In this document: positions 1-8,000 of the stretch, in pieces
Layout of the letters: each line of letters starts with the position of its first letter
Position numbering within the stretch: position 1 is the first letter of the stretch
From: Lachnospiraceae bacterium
Lineage (GTDB): Bacteria; Bacillota; Clostridia; Lachnospirales; Lachnospiraceae
Length of the DNA stretch: 64,000 bases
Assembly: GCA_910574885.1 (NCBI GenBank)
Contig: CAJTDD010000004.1
Location: 62,001-126,000 of the forward strand
Reading direction: 5' to 3'
Program-made: the position numbers and the translations under genes
The notes under the pieces: generated by a model
Seen by the model: the letters and a program-made list of their open reading frames with translations, nothing else
Database searches by the model: none
Told to the model about the DNA's origin: nothing

Positions 1-1517
1 GAGATTCCTTTGCCTGAATACCACACATAACCCTCTGTGCCGTCTGAAAAATCAACAAAGAAACCGCCCATGCCGTATTCTTTTTTGAGAAATTCAATGT
101 TGCTTTTTTTATCTTCCTGCTTCTGGAACTGGTGGTAAATACGGTATTTCCCATGCTCAACGCTGTTTCCTTTTACAAGGACGGCATCAATATCTTCCTG
201 TGAAACGGCAAAAGCAGAGGATTTTTCGTCCTCTGCTTCAGCAATCATTTCAATCTGTTCCTCTACGGTCGGAAGATTTGCATTGACTTCTTCCTCGTTG
301 GCAACGCCGCCCTCGGCAGGCTCTGTTAATTGTAAATCAGTTCTTCCAGTATCACTTCCTCCGCTTGGCTGCGGATGGCGTTCATTGCCTGCACCCACTG
401 CATCGGTGCTTTCTCTTTCAGTTCCTCCGTCACTCCCTGCTCGGCTGCGAGCTGCTTTGTCAGAAGCTCCAACCTCTGTAATGCCATCTGCTCGGTCTGG
501 TGCAGGTGTGCGTTCAGCCCGCCCAATGTCAGCAGGTTGAGATAGGTCACTCTCTTGTGCTGTTCCAGATAATCCCTGTGCATCAAAGCGTACCTGCCAA
601 GCGGAAGCTCTGGCTCTGTCGGTAATGTCAGGTCGGGAATAAGATAATCCGCCTGTTTCGTGTAAGTGATTTCGCTCATTGTATTCGCTCCTTTCGGGTT
701 GTTTCCTGCCTTTATCATACTGGCTTGCGGTATCCCTTGCAAATGTGCGGTTCTGCTGTTTCGCTTCGATTTGCACATTTCGGACTGCCGCAGAGATTTC
801 CCTTAACGCCATCTCGGAAATGTCGCTTGTGGCGATGCCGACAGCGTTAAGGGTGGCGGGCGTGTTGAAATTTGTAATGTCAGCAAAATCCTCACGCTCA
901 AAATATCCGTCCGCATCTAGTCCGCAGCGGCTCAAAAGCATATATGCCACGCTGTTTACGGCAAGCCGCTTGTAAATCACTTCTATATTAAAGTCGTCCA
1001 GTTCCTCTAAAAAACTGTCTTTCGTACAGCCTTTTAACTGTGAAAGATAATCGGGCAGGTTATCCTCCACGGCGTTCTCCGCCGTTCCCATTAAAAACGT
1101 GGCAAGGTCGCCGCCCTCCGTGCCGCCGAACCTGTCCGCAAGCCGTTCCATGACAGGCTGCTCGTACCGCTTATCCATCTGCCATATCGGGACGGGGCGG
1201 CTGCCATAATAGCCCTCATGGGTGTCGGAAACGTCAAAATAATATTTCAGCGTGTTCCTGCGTCCTTTCGGGTCAAAGACCACAATCCCTTTACTGTCCT
1301 TATTCACCCAACGCTTAAAGAGCCTGTTCCATGTTCCAATCTCGGCGACTGCCGTAGCGTCTGGGCGTTGGGCGTAGATTAAGAGCTGCTCGTCAAAGCG
1401 GCACTTGTAATTGCGGCAGGCAGAGGATAAAAAGCCCTGCCACGCCTGCGGGTTTCTCGTGACGTCCCTCCCCGTGCGGCGGTACAGCTCCGTGATAAGC
1501 TGATACTTTGCAGCCAT
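1..1517 (-). CDS. Large ICE-encoded helicase/methylase-type protein, N-terminal ~505 residues (truncated by window edge)
   Basis: Reading the minus strand from the ATG at 1517 gives an open frame without stops to base 1, so the protein runs off the window. The start follows AAGGAGGTGTGAGCCT. The N-terminus (MAAKYQLITELYRRTG, FDEQLLIYAQRPDA, GIVVFDP) matches the very large SNF2-like helicase/methylase proteins of Tn1549-type elements, usually 2000-3000 residues. The end in view (AVSQEDIDAVL ... KYRIYHQF ... FLKKEYG) is the conserved block before the methylase and helicase parts, which are not visible. Residues about 280-398 form a Gly/Ala/Arg/Asp-rich, probably disordered linker, and exactly this linker is overlapped in another frame by tnpV. 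Its role is presumed to be processing or protecting DNA during transfer. Confidence 0.8.
   Translation of the reverse strand, partial: MAAKYQLITELYRRTGRDVTRNPQAWQGFLSSACRNYKCRFDEQLLIYAQRPDATAVAEIGTWNRLFKRWVNKDSKGIVVFDPKGRRNTLKYYFDVSDTHEGYYGSRPVPIWQMDKRYEQPVMERLADRFGGTEGGDLATFLMGTAENAVEDNLPDYLSQLKGCTKDSFLEELDDFNIEVIYKRLAVNSVAYMLLSRCGLDADGYFEREDFADITNFNTPATLNAVGIATSDISEMALREISAAVRNVQIEAKQQNRTFARDTASQYDKGRKQPERSEYNERNHLHETGGLSYSRPDITDRARASAWQVRFDAQGLSGTAQESDLSQPADIGRAERTPAPDRADGITEVGASDKAARSRAGSDGGTERESTDAVGAGNERHPQPSGGSDTGRTDLQLTEPAEGGVANEEEVNANLPTVEEQIEMIAEAEDEKSSAFAVSQEDIDAVLVKGNSVEHGKYRIYHQFQKQEDKKSNIEFLKKEYGMGGFFVDFSDGTEGYVWYSGKGI
326..679 (-). CDS. tnpV: TnpV family protein, encoded entirely inside the helicase gene in another frame
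   Basis: The 117-residue product starts MSEITYTKQADYLIPDLTLP and ends QAEEVILEELIYN. It matches the transposon-encoded TnpV family in length and motifs (tyrosine/leucine-rich start, YLEQHKRVTYLNLLTLG core, NAIRSQAEE end). The ATG at 679 sits seven bases after AAAGGAG, an excellent ribosome binding site. A longer in-frame start at 778 has no such site. The gene is wholly contained in the open frame of the giant helicase, shifted by one base, and both frames are open across 354 bases. Its biochemical function is unknown. It is either a true overprinted gene or an expressed by-product; the ribosome binding site and family conservation favour a real gene. Confidence 0.75.
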   Translation of the reverse strand: MSEITYTKQADYLIPDLTLPTEPELPLGRYALMHRDYLEQHKRVTYLNLLTLGGLNAHLHQTEQMALQRLELLTKQLAAEQGVTEELKEKAPMQWVQAMNAIRSQAEEVILEELIYN

Positions 1518-1531
1518 AGGCTCACACCTCC

Positions 1532-1990
1532 TTATCGTTCTAAATCCCTGTTTTTATGCTTCTTATCGTATTCCCCGCACCTTTCGGCGATTTCAGAATA
1601 CATTTTTTTCCGCATCTCACGTTCATAGGCTCGGTATTCCTTTGCCTTTTCCGTGGGCTTATACCAGACGCTTTTCTGGTCGGCTTCATCCATCTGCCCA
1701 TAGCGGTCGTCAATCTGGTCAATAAACCTCTGGTAGATGGCACGGGCGGCAGGGGCGTCCTTTGCGTATCGGTAACGGTCAAGGCTTTTATGAGAGCCAC
1801 GAAGCTCGGCATACTCATAAAGCATACGGATACCCTCACGGTCAAGCCCTTTCTGACCCTCTGCATCATAGATTTCCGACAAGCCCTTGCACCTCCATGA
1901 ATGGTAGGGAGAGGTGTCATTGGAGCTGTGAGAGGACAGGTAAACGCCGTCTTTCTTCACCGTGATGCGGTTGATAAGCTCGGTACTCAC
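1532..1990 (-). CDS. ICE accessory protein, unknown function
   Basis: A 152-residue, strongly charged protein (many Arg, Lys, Glu, Tyr) that starts with GTG at 1990 and ends 14 bases before the helicase start. The first half has an SSHSSNDTSPYHSWRCKGL segment; the second half is probably helical (EKAKEYRAYEREMRKKMYSEIAERCGEYDKK). No catalytic motif or membrane segment is visible. The upstream sequence GGTGGTAAGAA is only a weak ribosome binding site, so the start is less certain than for its neighbours. It belongs to the accessory cluster and may act with the helicase, but I recognise no function. Confidence 0.55.
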   Translation of the reverse strand: MSTELINRITVKKDGVYLSSHSSNDTSPYHSWRCKGLSEIYDAEGQKGLDREGIRMLYEYAELRGSHKSLDRYRYAKDAPAARAIYQRFIDQIDDRYGQMDEADQKSVWYKPTEKAKEYRAYEREMRKKMYSEIAERCGEYDKKHKNRDLER

Positions 1991-2061
1991 TTCTTACCAC
2001 CGCCCGATAAAACAATCTGTTCCATAAAAATATCAATCCTCCTGTTTTCCATGCCCCGCCT

Positions 2062-2286
2062 TTAAGCAGGGGCATAGCTGATTTTGTTTCGTTCCATCCT
2101 CCTTGCAAACTCCCGCACGGCGTATCTTACACCGTCAATCTCTGCATGGGTTTCGTCCAGATAACGGCAGACGGCAAAATAATCCTCCCCGTTCCCATAA
2201 AACATACGGATGATGCCGCCATCGGGAACAGAGAAAAGTGCTTTTCCTCCGCTGTCCGTCATACAGATTTTCCGTCCCCCGCTCAT
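2062..2286 (-). CDS. Small ICE protein with a domain shared with the neighbour at 2502-3200
   Basis: The 74-residue product starts MSGGRKICMTDSGG; its ATG overlaps the stop of the upstream gene at 2283, suggesting translational coupling. It consists almost wholly of one domain: (L)FSVPDGG ... CRYLDETHAEI ... REFARRMERN. The same pattern closes the protein at 2502-3200 (LFRIPDGG ... CRYIDETHTEV ... CEFAERMERN). It therefore looks like a free-standing copy of that C-terminal domain. Function is unknown; a small protein-binding domain that associates with other ICE proteins is possible. Confidence 0.6.
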   Translation of the reverse strand: MSGGRKICMTDSGGKALFSVPDGGIIRMFYGNGEDYFAVCRYLDETHAEIDGVRYAVREFARRMERNKISYAPA

Positions 2287-2489
2287 TCCGTGCCACCTCC
2301 CAGAAATGAGATGACCTTGTTCCCTTTGATGCTCTTTTGCAGCTCATTGATGAGCGTGATGTCCGCAACCGTGATTCCCTGCATGGAGAGAATGTCGTCC
2401 ATTGTCATGGCGGCAATCGCTTTTTCATCGGTAAAGCCTGCTTCAAATATCTTGTTTAAAACCTTGACGGCTTTCTGGTTGACAGCCAT
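2283..2489 (-). CDS. Small ICE protein, unknown function
   Basis: A 68-residue protein, MAVNQKAVKVLNKIF ... SFLGGGTE, with a predicted helical, alanine-rich middle (KAIAAMTMDDILSMQGI) that could form a small helical bundle. The ATG at 2489 follows a purine-rich AGGGGG site and the stop overlaps the next gene by four bases. The upstream gene ends 12 bases away, so it is part of the same polycistronic run. There are no cysteines and no membrane segment. Such short proteins are common in ICE accessory blocks, but I recognise no function. Confidence 0.6.
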   Translation of the reverse strand: MAVNQKAVKVLNKIFEAGFTDEKAIAAMTMDDILSMQGITVADITLINELQKSIKGNKVISFLGGGTE

Positions 2490-2501
2490 ATTTCCATCCC
2501 C

Positions 2502-3200
2502 CTATCGTTCATGGTCTTTGTGTTTCACCGCTTTTTGTGCCTGCGGCGGTTCTTCGATTTTCGGCTCATAAGTCGCACCGTTCCTCTCCATACGCTCGGC
2601 AAATTCACATATATGGAGAAGATTGCTGCCCACCTCGGTATGGGTTTCATCAATATAACGGCAGGCAAGCTCCGTTTTCTCTCCCCAAGCGGAAGTGATG
2701 ATGATTTTGCCGCCGTCTGGGATACGGAACAGCTCTTTGTAATGTGGGTCAATAAAGCGGATGCCCTGTTCCGCTCTGGAAATGTGCTTATCAAGCCATT
2801 CTTTCACATAGCAGTAACAGTAAAAGTTATAATCGCCTTTTGTCGGGTTGCAGCGGAGCAGGAAAGCGTGTTTCTCCGTATCCGCACGGAAGCCGTACTC
2901 TGTGCAATAATTACCTTTAAAAGAACTTTCGAGATTCGCCTTTGCAAATGCCGCCATATCATAACGGTTATGCAGAAGCCCCTTATCTTCACGCAGGGCA
3001 TTGATTACATCATCAAGCTCCGACTTAAATTCATCGGTTTTCCATTGTTCTCTGGTATCAGACCAAGCAGTGTAAAAGCCATATCCAGAGGGGGCAAAAT
3101 CCCCTCGCAGATGCCCGATGCATCCCGTCTGCCCCTCAAGCTGCATACTCTGGGCGTAGGTGTATTTCTGTTCGGGCTGTGTCAAAGCTCGTATCTCCAT
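2502..3200 (-). CDS. ICE accessory protein with C-terminal PDGG/ERMERN domain
   Basis: I place the start at the ATG at 3200 (MEIRALTQPEQKY), preceded by AGGGAGGAACGCTG and overlapping the stop of the upstream gene as TGATG. The 232-residue product has an N-terminal part rich in Gly/Tyr (SGYGFYTAWSDTREQW), a middle with FKGNYCTEYGFRADTEKHAFLLRC and YNFYCYCYVKEW, and a C-terminal domain shared with the 74-residue protein at 2062-2286. The middle resembles uncharacterised polyvalent-protein-type domains of ICEs, but I cannot name it firmly. The element probably duplicated this domain. Function is unknown. Confidence 0.6.
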   Translation of the reverse strand: MEIRALTQPEQKYTYAQSMQLEGQTGCIGHLRGDFAPSGYGFYTAWSDTREQWKTDEFKSELDDVINALREDKGLLHNRYDMAAFAKANLESSFKGNYCTEYGFRADTEKHAFLLRCNPTKGDYNFYCYCYVKEWLDKHISRAEQGIRFIDPHYKELFRIPDGGKIIITSAWGEKTELACRYIDETHTEVGSNLLHICEFAERMERNGATYEPKIEEPPQAQKAVKHKDHER

Positions 3201-3805
3201 CAGCGTTCCTCCCTGCTCTTTGATTTTTTCTCCTTTTCCTGCGTCTGGATTCTGGCAAGGGCTTCTTTTGCCCAATCGGTTATTCTTTCTGGCTTGATTT
3301 CCCCAAGCACATCATACCTTTCCCATCTGGCGTGCTTTCCGTCTGCAAGGCTAGTTCCAAACACCGCCTGCCCCCTGCCGCCCCTTGCACCGTGTCCGCC
3401 ATCCACCAACACAAGCTGATAGGCGGAATGCCGGTACTCATAGCGGTTGACTTCGGCATTGATGACAACGACCTTTCCCACAATGCTGTCATTTTTATTG
3501 TCTGGGATGCAGTCCTCTATGGTAAACGGCGTCATGTCGAACTTGAATTGTTCCTGCTCGGCTCTCACAAGCCCTATCTGTTCCTGCACCCTGTCCGTAA
3601 AAATCTGCATGGCTTCCAGATAATCGTCAGAACCGACCGCATCCGTCACCCATTCTGCGGACAGGGGATTATCGTAAGTGCAGTAACAGACTAAAAAGGG
3701 ATATTCCTCTTTCAAATCCACACCGAACACCACTTCCTTTTTACCGATATGGATGCTCTGCGTGACCTCATAGGAGCTAATCATCCGTTTTTCCTCATTT
3801 TTCAT
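3200..3805 (-). CDS. ICE accessory protein sharing an N-terminal domain with the gene at 3955-4230
   Basis: A 201-residue protein starting MKNEEKRMISSYEV after GGAAAGGAGAAGCCCG. Its first 70 residues (YEVTQSIHIGKKEVVFG ... YPFLVCYC) align by eye with the start of the 91-residue protein encoded at 3955-4230 (YEIIESCTIGNTELVIG ... PYVCWYC), so the two share a domain. The second half has a Gly-rich stretch (VDGGHGARGGRGQAVFG) and a charged tail. No known catalytic motif is seen. It lies in the overlapping run: 11 bases with the upstream gene, 3 with the downstream one. Confidence 0.6.
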   Translation of the reverse strand: MKNEEKRMISSYEVTQSIHIGKKEVVFGVDLKEEYPFLVCYCTYDNPLSAEWVTDAVGSDDYLEAMQIFTDRVQEQIGLVRAEQEQFKFDMTPFTIEDCIPDNKNDSIVGKVVVINAEVNRYEYRHSAYQLVLVDGGHGARGGRGQAVFGTSLADGKHARWERYDVLGEIKPERITDWAKEALARIQTQEKEKKSKSREER

Positions 3806-3971
3806 CGGGCTTCTCCTTTCCCCGCTTTTTCTCCCTCTGCTCGTCTAAAATTTTTCGGATGCAGACATCGCAGAAGATGGTACGGCTGTCCTTATATCGG
3901 GGATAAGGGCAGGTCGTACAGTTGTATTTCTTTTGGTTTTCATTGCTGCTTATGCTACCGCTCACGCTCAT
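3795..3971 (-). CDS. Small zinc-ribbon-like ICE protein
   Basis: From the ATG at 3971 the product is 58 residues: MSVSGSISSNENQ, then a metal-binding pattern CTTCPYP ... FCDVC, then a charged tail (REKKRGKEKPDEK). Four cysteines in two CxxC-like pairs about 17 residues apart suggest a small zinc ribbon. The start is inside the end of the upstream gene and the stop overlaps the next start, so it is likely translated by coupling. The ribosome binding site is weak. It is too short to assign a role. Confidence 0.5.
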   Translation of the reverse strand: MSVSGSISSNENQKKYNCTTCPYPRYKDSRTIFCDVCIRKILDEQREKKRGKEKPDEK

Positions 3972-4230
3972 CGTGATGCTTCGCCTTTTTATCGGGCTGC
4001 TGATTGTATGGCATCTGGCTTTCCGACTGGTAGCGTTCATTTAGCTTTTTCCTTGCGGCTTCAAGGGTGTTGCAGTAGCAGCCCCAGTAATAGTTGTCGC
4101 CGCCTTTGCAGTACCAACATACATACGGGTTCGGGGCTTTCGGGTGGTGCCCGATGACAAGCTCCGTGTTCCCGATAGTGCAGCTCTCTATGATTTCATA
4201 GCCCTGATTGGAGCGTGTTTCACCGTTCAT
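3955..4230 (-). CDS. Small ICE accessory protein (YExxxSxxIGxxE domain)
   Basis: The start is the ATG at 4230 (MNGETRSNQGYEI) after AAAGGAGGAACGCCT. The 91-residue protein contains YEIIESCTIGNTELVIG, then PYVCWYCKGGDNYYWGCYC, then a charged, hydrophilic tail. The same YE-x3-S-x2-IG-x2-E pattern begins the 201-residue protein at 3200-3805. Four cysteines in the middle could bind metal. It overlaps both neighbours (11 bases upstream, 17 downstream). Function unknown. Confidence 0.6.
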   Translation of the reverse strand: MNGETRSNQGYEIIESCTIGNTELVIGHHPKAPNPYVCWYCKGGDNYYWGCYCNTLEAARKKLNERYQSESQMPYNQQPDKKAKHHDERER

Positions 4231-4543
4231 AGGCGTTCCTCCTTTCCTTTTGTGGTACGTCCATATACTGCTGCAATTCATACTGGCAAGGGACGTACAG
4301 CCTGCCATTCTCCACGCAGCGGAAAATATCGCATTTCTTATCCGTGGATGCAGCGTAAAAATCATCGTATGAGTATGGGAATTTCTGGCTTCCCCTGCCG
4401 TAATAGTCAGCAGCGAAAAATCCAAGTTCCCTGTCTGTCTTTAACCTGCGGGTAATCTTGAAAAAATCATCTTCCCGCTTTGTAAACTGCCGCTCTGGGA
4501 TAAAATGATGCCCACCGTATTCAAAAGACATTTCCTGCATCAT
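4220..4543 (-). CDS. ICE accessory protein, unknown function
   Basis: I choose the ATG at 4543 because it follows TTGAGGTGC; an upstream TTG at 4552 is open but lacks a site. The 107-residue product (MMQEMSFEYGGHHFIPERQF ... ENGRLYVPCQYELQQYMD) is rich in Phe, Tyr and charged residues. It has an FGYGG-like N-terminus and a C-terminal ENGRLYVPCQYELQQYM pattern that looks like a short beta-helix domain. No enzymatic motif is seen. It overlaps the downstream gene by 11 bases. Confidence 0.6.
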   Translation of the reverse strand: MMQEMSFEYGGHHFIPERQFTKREDDFFKITRRLKTDRELGFFAADYYGRGSQKFPYSYDDFYAASTDKKCDIFRCVENGRLYVPCQYELQQYMDVPQKERRNAYER

Positions 4544-4548
4544 GCACC

Positions 4549-4854
4549 TCAAGATTCTTTCGCATATTTACGGTATGCCTTTTCGCCTGCGGCTCTGATT
4601 TTCTGCATCCGCACGCTTCCTAAAAGCTCTGGGTGTCTTTCCTGCAACTTGCGGCGTGTCCTGCCCACGCTCTCAAAGCTCGGCAAGCCAAGCTCTTTAT
4701 GCCGTGTCATTATCTCCGCAAGTGGCATCGTGCCTGCATCTTCCAGATAAAGATTGCAGAGGGCAAGGTACAGCACCATGTCGTCATTTCTGGCATCCTC
4801 ATTCTTTTGCAGGACAGCTTTCACTTTTCCCTCTACGGTTTTCAGATTGTCCAT
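4549..4854 (-). CDS. Small ICE protein, helical, unknown function
   Basis: The ATG at 4854 (MDNLKTVEGKVK) follows GGAGGTAGCT, a strong site. The 101-residue protein is predicted mostly helical: a VEGKVKAVLQKNEDARNDDM start, ALCNLYLEDAG, then a basic end (GRTRRKLQERHPELLGSVRMQKIRAAG) that could bind DNA. The pattern resembles small helical proteins found with phage and ICE replication genes, but no family is certain. The gene lies five bases before the next start and about 70 bases after the membrane peptide gene. Confidence 0.6.
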   Translation of the reverse strand: MDNLKTVEGKVKAVLQKNEDARNDDMVLYLALCNLYLEDAGTMPLAEIMTRHKELGLPSFESVGRTRRKLQERHPELLGSVRMQKIRAAGEKAYRKYAKES

Positions 4855-4923
4855 AGCTACCTCCATAAATGGAAAAGGGGCGGTATCTTTCAATCGCCCC
4901 AATCCACACAAAATCTGCCTAAT

Positions 4924-5010
4924 TTATTTCTTTCTGCGGATATGCAGCCACGCAGCTGCACCGCCGATAAACGCCACAAGCACAATAGCGATAATGGTTT
5001 TTTCTCTCAT
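4924..5010 (-). CDS. 28-residue single-span membrane peptide
   Basis: The short frame MREKTIIAIVLVAFIGGAAA followed by WLHIRRKK starts at 5010, after AAAGGAGGACTAAGCAGA, a near-perfect ribosome binding site. It is one hydrophobic helix of about 20 residues flanked by positive charges, so a bitopic membrane peptide. It begins five bases after the stop of the adhesin gene and could be translated from the adhesin mRNA. A role in modulating membrane or sortase-linked processes is only a guess. Confidence 0.55.
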   Translation of the reverse strand: MREKTIIAIVLVAFIGGAAAWLHIRRKK

Positions 5011-5015
5011 TCTGC

Positions 5016-8000
5016 TTAGTCCTCCTTTTTCTTTCTTCCGCTCTTGTAGCCTACAAATCCGAAGATTCCCGCACCAAGCGTAAATGCAGCCGCAAGGCTC
5101 ACCCACAAGCCTAAACTGAAATCCTCGCCTGTTTTCGGGGTGTCACGGAGTTCATTGTGCATGGTGACTGTCGCCGTTTCATCTGTCTTGATTGTCACTT
5201 TCTGGTCGGCAGGCAGGATATAGTTAGAAGATGCCTTGTCGCTGACCTCGGATACGGTATACTCGCCGATACGCAAGCCGTCAATCTCGATTTCACCGTT
5301 CTTGTCGGTGATAAAGGTCTGGTCGTAATCCTTTCCAGTCACACGGAAAGAGAAGCCCTCCACTTTTCCGTCAGAAGATGTCTTGACGATTTTAAGGCTG
5401 CCTTTCTGTGCTTCATTAATAAAGCCTTTTCCTGCTTCATTCTCCACGTTGTAAGTCCTGCCGTTTTCCTCAATGGATACGGGATAGACATTCTCATCAA
5501 GCACAAATCCTGTCGGGGCGGTTTTCTCACGGACAAGATACTTGCCGTAACGCAGGTCGTCCATCTGATAAATGCCTTTTTCCACCTCGCCCATCTCGCC
5601 GAGCAGCTCGTCTTTCTTATCCAGTTTTCCATTTTCGTTTGTATCAGAATAAACCTCGAATACCGCACCAGAGAGCTTGTTGTCTGGGTAGTCTTTATCT
5701 ACTTTGGTCAGAGCGATATTGCCTGTAATGAAGTAGTTGACAAGCTCTACTTCTACAACTTCATCCACTTCGCTGATTGTCACGCTGATTTCTTCCTCGG
5801 AGAGTACATATCCTTTCGGGCTTTCAATTTCACGGATTACCCATGTGCCATATGGAACTTCCTCAAAAGAAAAACTGCCGTCATCTTCAGATGTGGCAGT
5901 CGCAATCGCATTTTCCTTTGTATATTCTGTTGTTCCCGTCTTAAAGATGCCGATTAACGCACCGCCTAAATCTTCACCGTCCTCATTGGACTTTTTACCG
6001 CTGACAGAGCCGTAAATCAGTTCGTTTTCAATGGCTTTGCCCTCGTTCGCCGTGATGTTTACAACGGCGGTTTCCTGCCCTGCATATTCAAATACAACAG
6101 GATATTTCTCATCACTTACAAGATAAGCGGAATTTGTGCTGATTTCCTGCACATAGTAACTGCCTATCGGTAAATCGCTGACCGCCTTTCCGTGACCGTT
6201 TTCATCGAGGAAGATAACCTCTAACAATTCATCCGAAGGGATTGTTGTACCGTCTGCGGCGGTCAGTTCTTCAGCAGCATACAGCCCGAACGTAACGTCT
6301 TTGATTTCTCCGTTATTTCCTACGCCGTATGCTTCGTCAACCTCAAGGCTCTTGGTTAAGTCGATTTCCACACGCTGACGCTCGTTGTAAAAATCCGTGC
6401 CTGTTTCCGTCACTTCGATTTCCTGTCCTGCATACACAAGCTCCACGGCGTGGACTTCCCCGCTTAACACCATGCCATACGGGGCGGTCACTTCCTTTAC
6501 CTCATACTTTCCGAGATAAAGCTCTTTGGATTCTACCGTGCCGTCCTCGCCTGTGGTAAGCGTATCCACAACCTCGCCTTTCTCGGCTCTTACCGTTCCG
6601 TCCGTCGTGATAATGTCCTCGGCTGCGGTAATCTCATAGACCGCACCCGCAAGGCTGTCCACCGCAAAAATCGGCTGGCACAATCCCTTGTTTCCTGATA
6701 CCCTGCTGAATACCTCGCCAGACTTTTCTACCGTGATTTTCCCTTTCTGTGCCACGTTGGAGCGTTCCACTTTGACAACCGTGATGCCGCTTTCATCCTC
6801 GGAGTTTTCCTGCTCCACGTCAAAATAGACTGGCTCGGAATCCAGAACATATCCATACGGAGCCTGCACCTCGACAAGAGAATAACCTTTGCCGTATTCA
6901 AGGGTCTGCGGCGTGATAAGCTCCCCATCTGCCGTGGTGTAGAACGTGTCAATCTTCGTCACTTCGGGATAAGTGAATGTCATCGTCACAAGGTTTCCCT
7001 CTGGGTCGTAAATCTGGAAGCCAACGCCTGCATATGGGATAACTTTGCCTGTTTCCACGTCTTTCTTTACGACCTTGATATAGCTTTCAAAATTGGCGTT
7101 ATTGATAAGGTAACGGTAGGTCTGGCTGTCCTTGCAGATGAACACGTCAAAATCTTTCATCAGCTCACGCCCGTCCCATCCAGAGGTCTGGTGAACCGTA
7201 TAGATGCCATAAGGCATATCCTTTGTCTGGGCAAATCCGTTCTCATCACAAATGAGCGTGTCACGTTCTGTTTCCTCCGCCGCATCAAAGCTGCCTGCGG
7301 ATTTTAAATATACTTCAAAAACAGCACCCTCCTCTGGCGTTTCAATCTGGGTTTCTCCATTATCGGTATGCTTAATAATAGCAATATTTCCTTTGATGAC
7401 CTGCTCGTTTACATCATTCTTTGCAGAATTGTATTCCACGGTGTAAAGCTGCGGCTCTGCACCTACATGGTGTACAGTCGTGTCCAGAAGATAGCCCTCG
7501 GACGGGGTAATCTCACGGATGCTCCAGTCATCGCCGCATACATAATATTTCGTTGTGAACTTTCCGTTTTCGTCTGTGGTATAGGTGTCAATGAGCTTTT
7601 CCCCTTTGTAGATGCCGTAAACCGCACCTGCAAGGGCAGCGTCGCCCTGCGGCTTCTTTCCCGTTTCCACATCGGTCTTTAATACCGTGACATTAAACTT
7701 CTTCAAAGCATTGTGGAAGCTGCGGTTCGTGACCTTTTTCCACTCAATCGGGGCTGTCTGGGATGCAGGGACAACATAGCGGATTGCCGTGTCCACTTCC
7801 TCAAGGGTATATGGCTTGCTGCCGCTGATAAGGACATTCTCAAACTTCGCCAATCCGTTCTTATCGGTTATGGCATATTCATCTACCGCAATCCCGCTTA
7901 AAGACGTGCCGTAAAGGTGGAATTTCACGCCCTCCACAAGATTATCCTCGGATGTTTTCACTACTTCCAGACTGCCACGCTTCAAAGTATTGCTGAATGT

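Noticed and set aside
326..679. Insertion of a transposon that split the helicase gene
   Set aside because: The outer frame continues without a break through the region, so the gene is not disrupted.
2511..3419. Plus-strand frame of about 300 residues in the ICE accessory region
   Set aside because: It is antisense to the minus-strand genes with strong ribosome binding sites and has no recognised domain.
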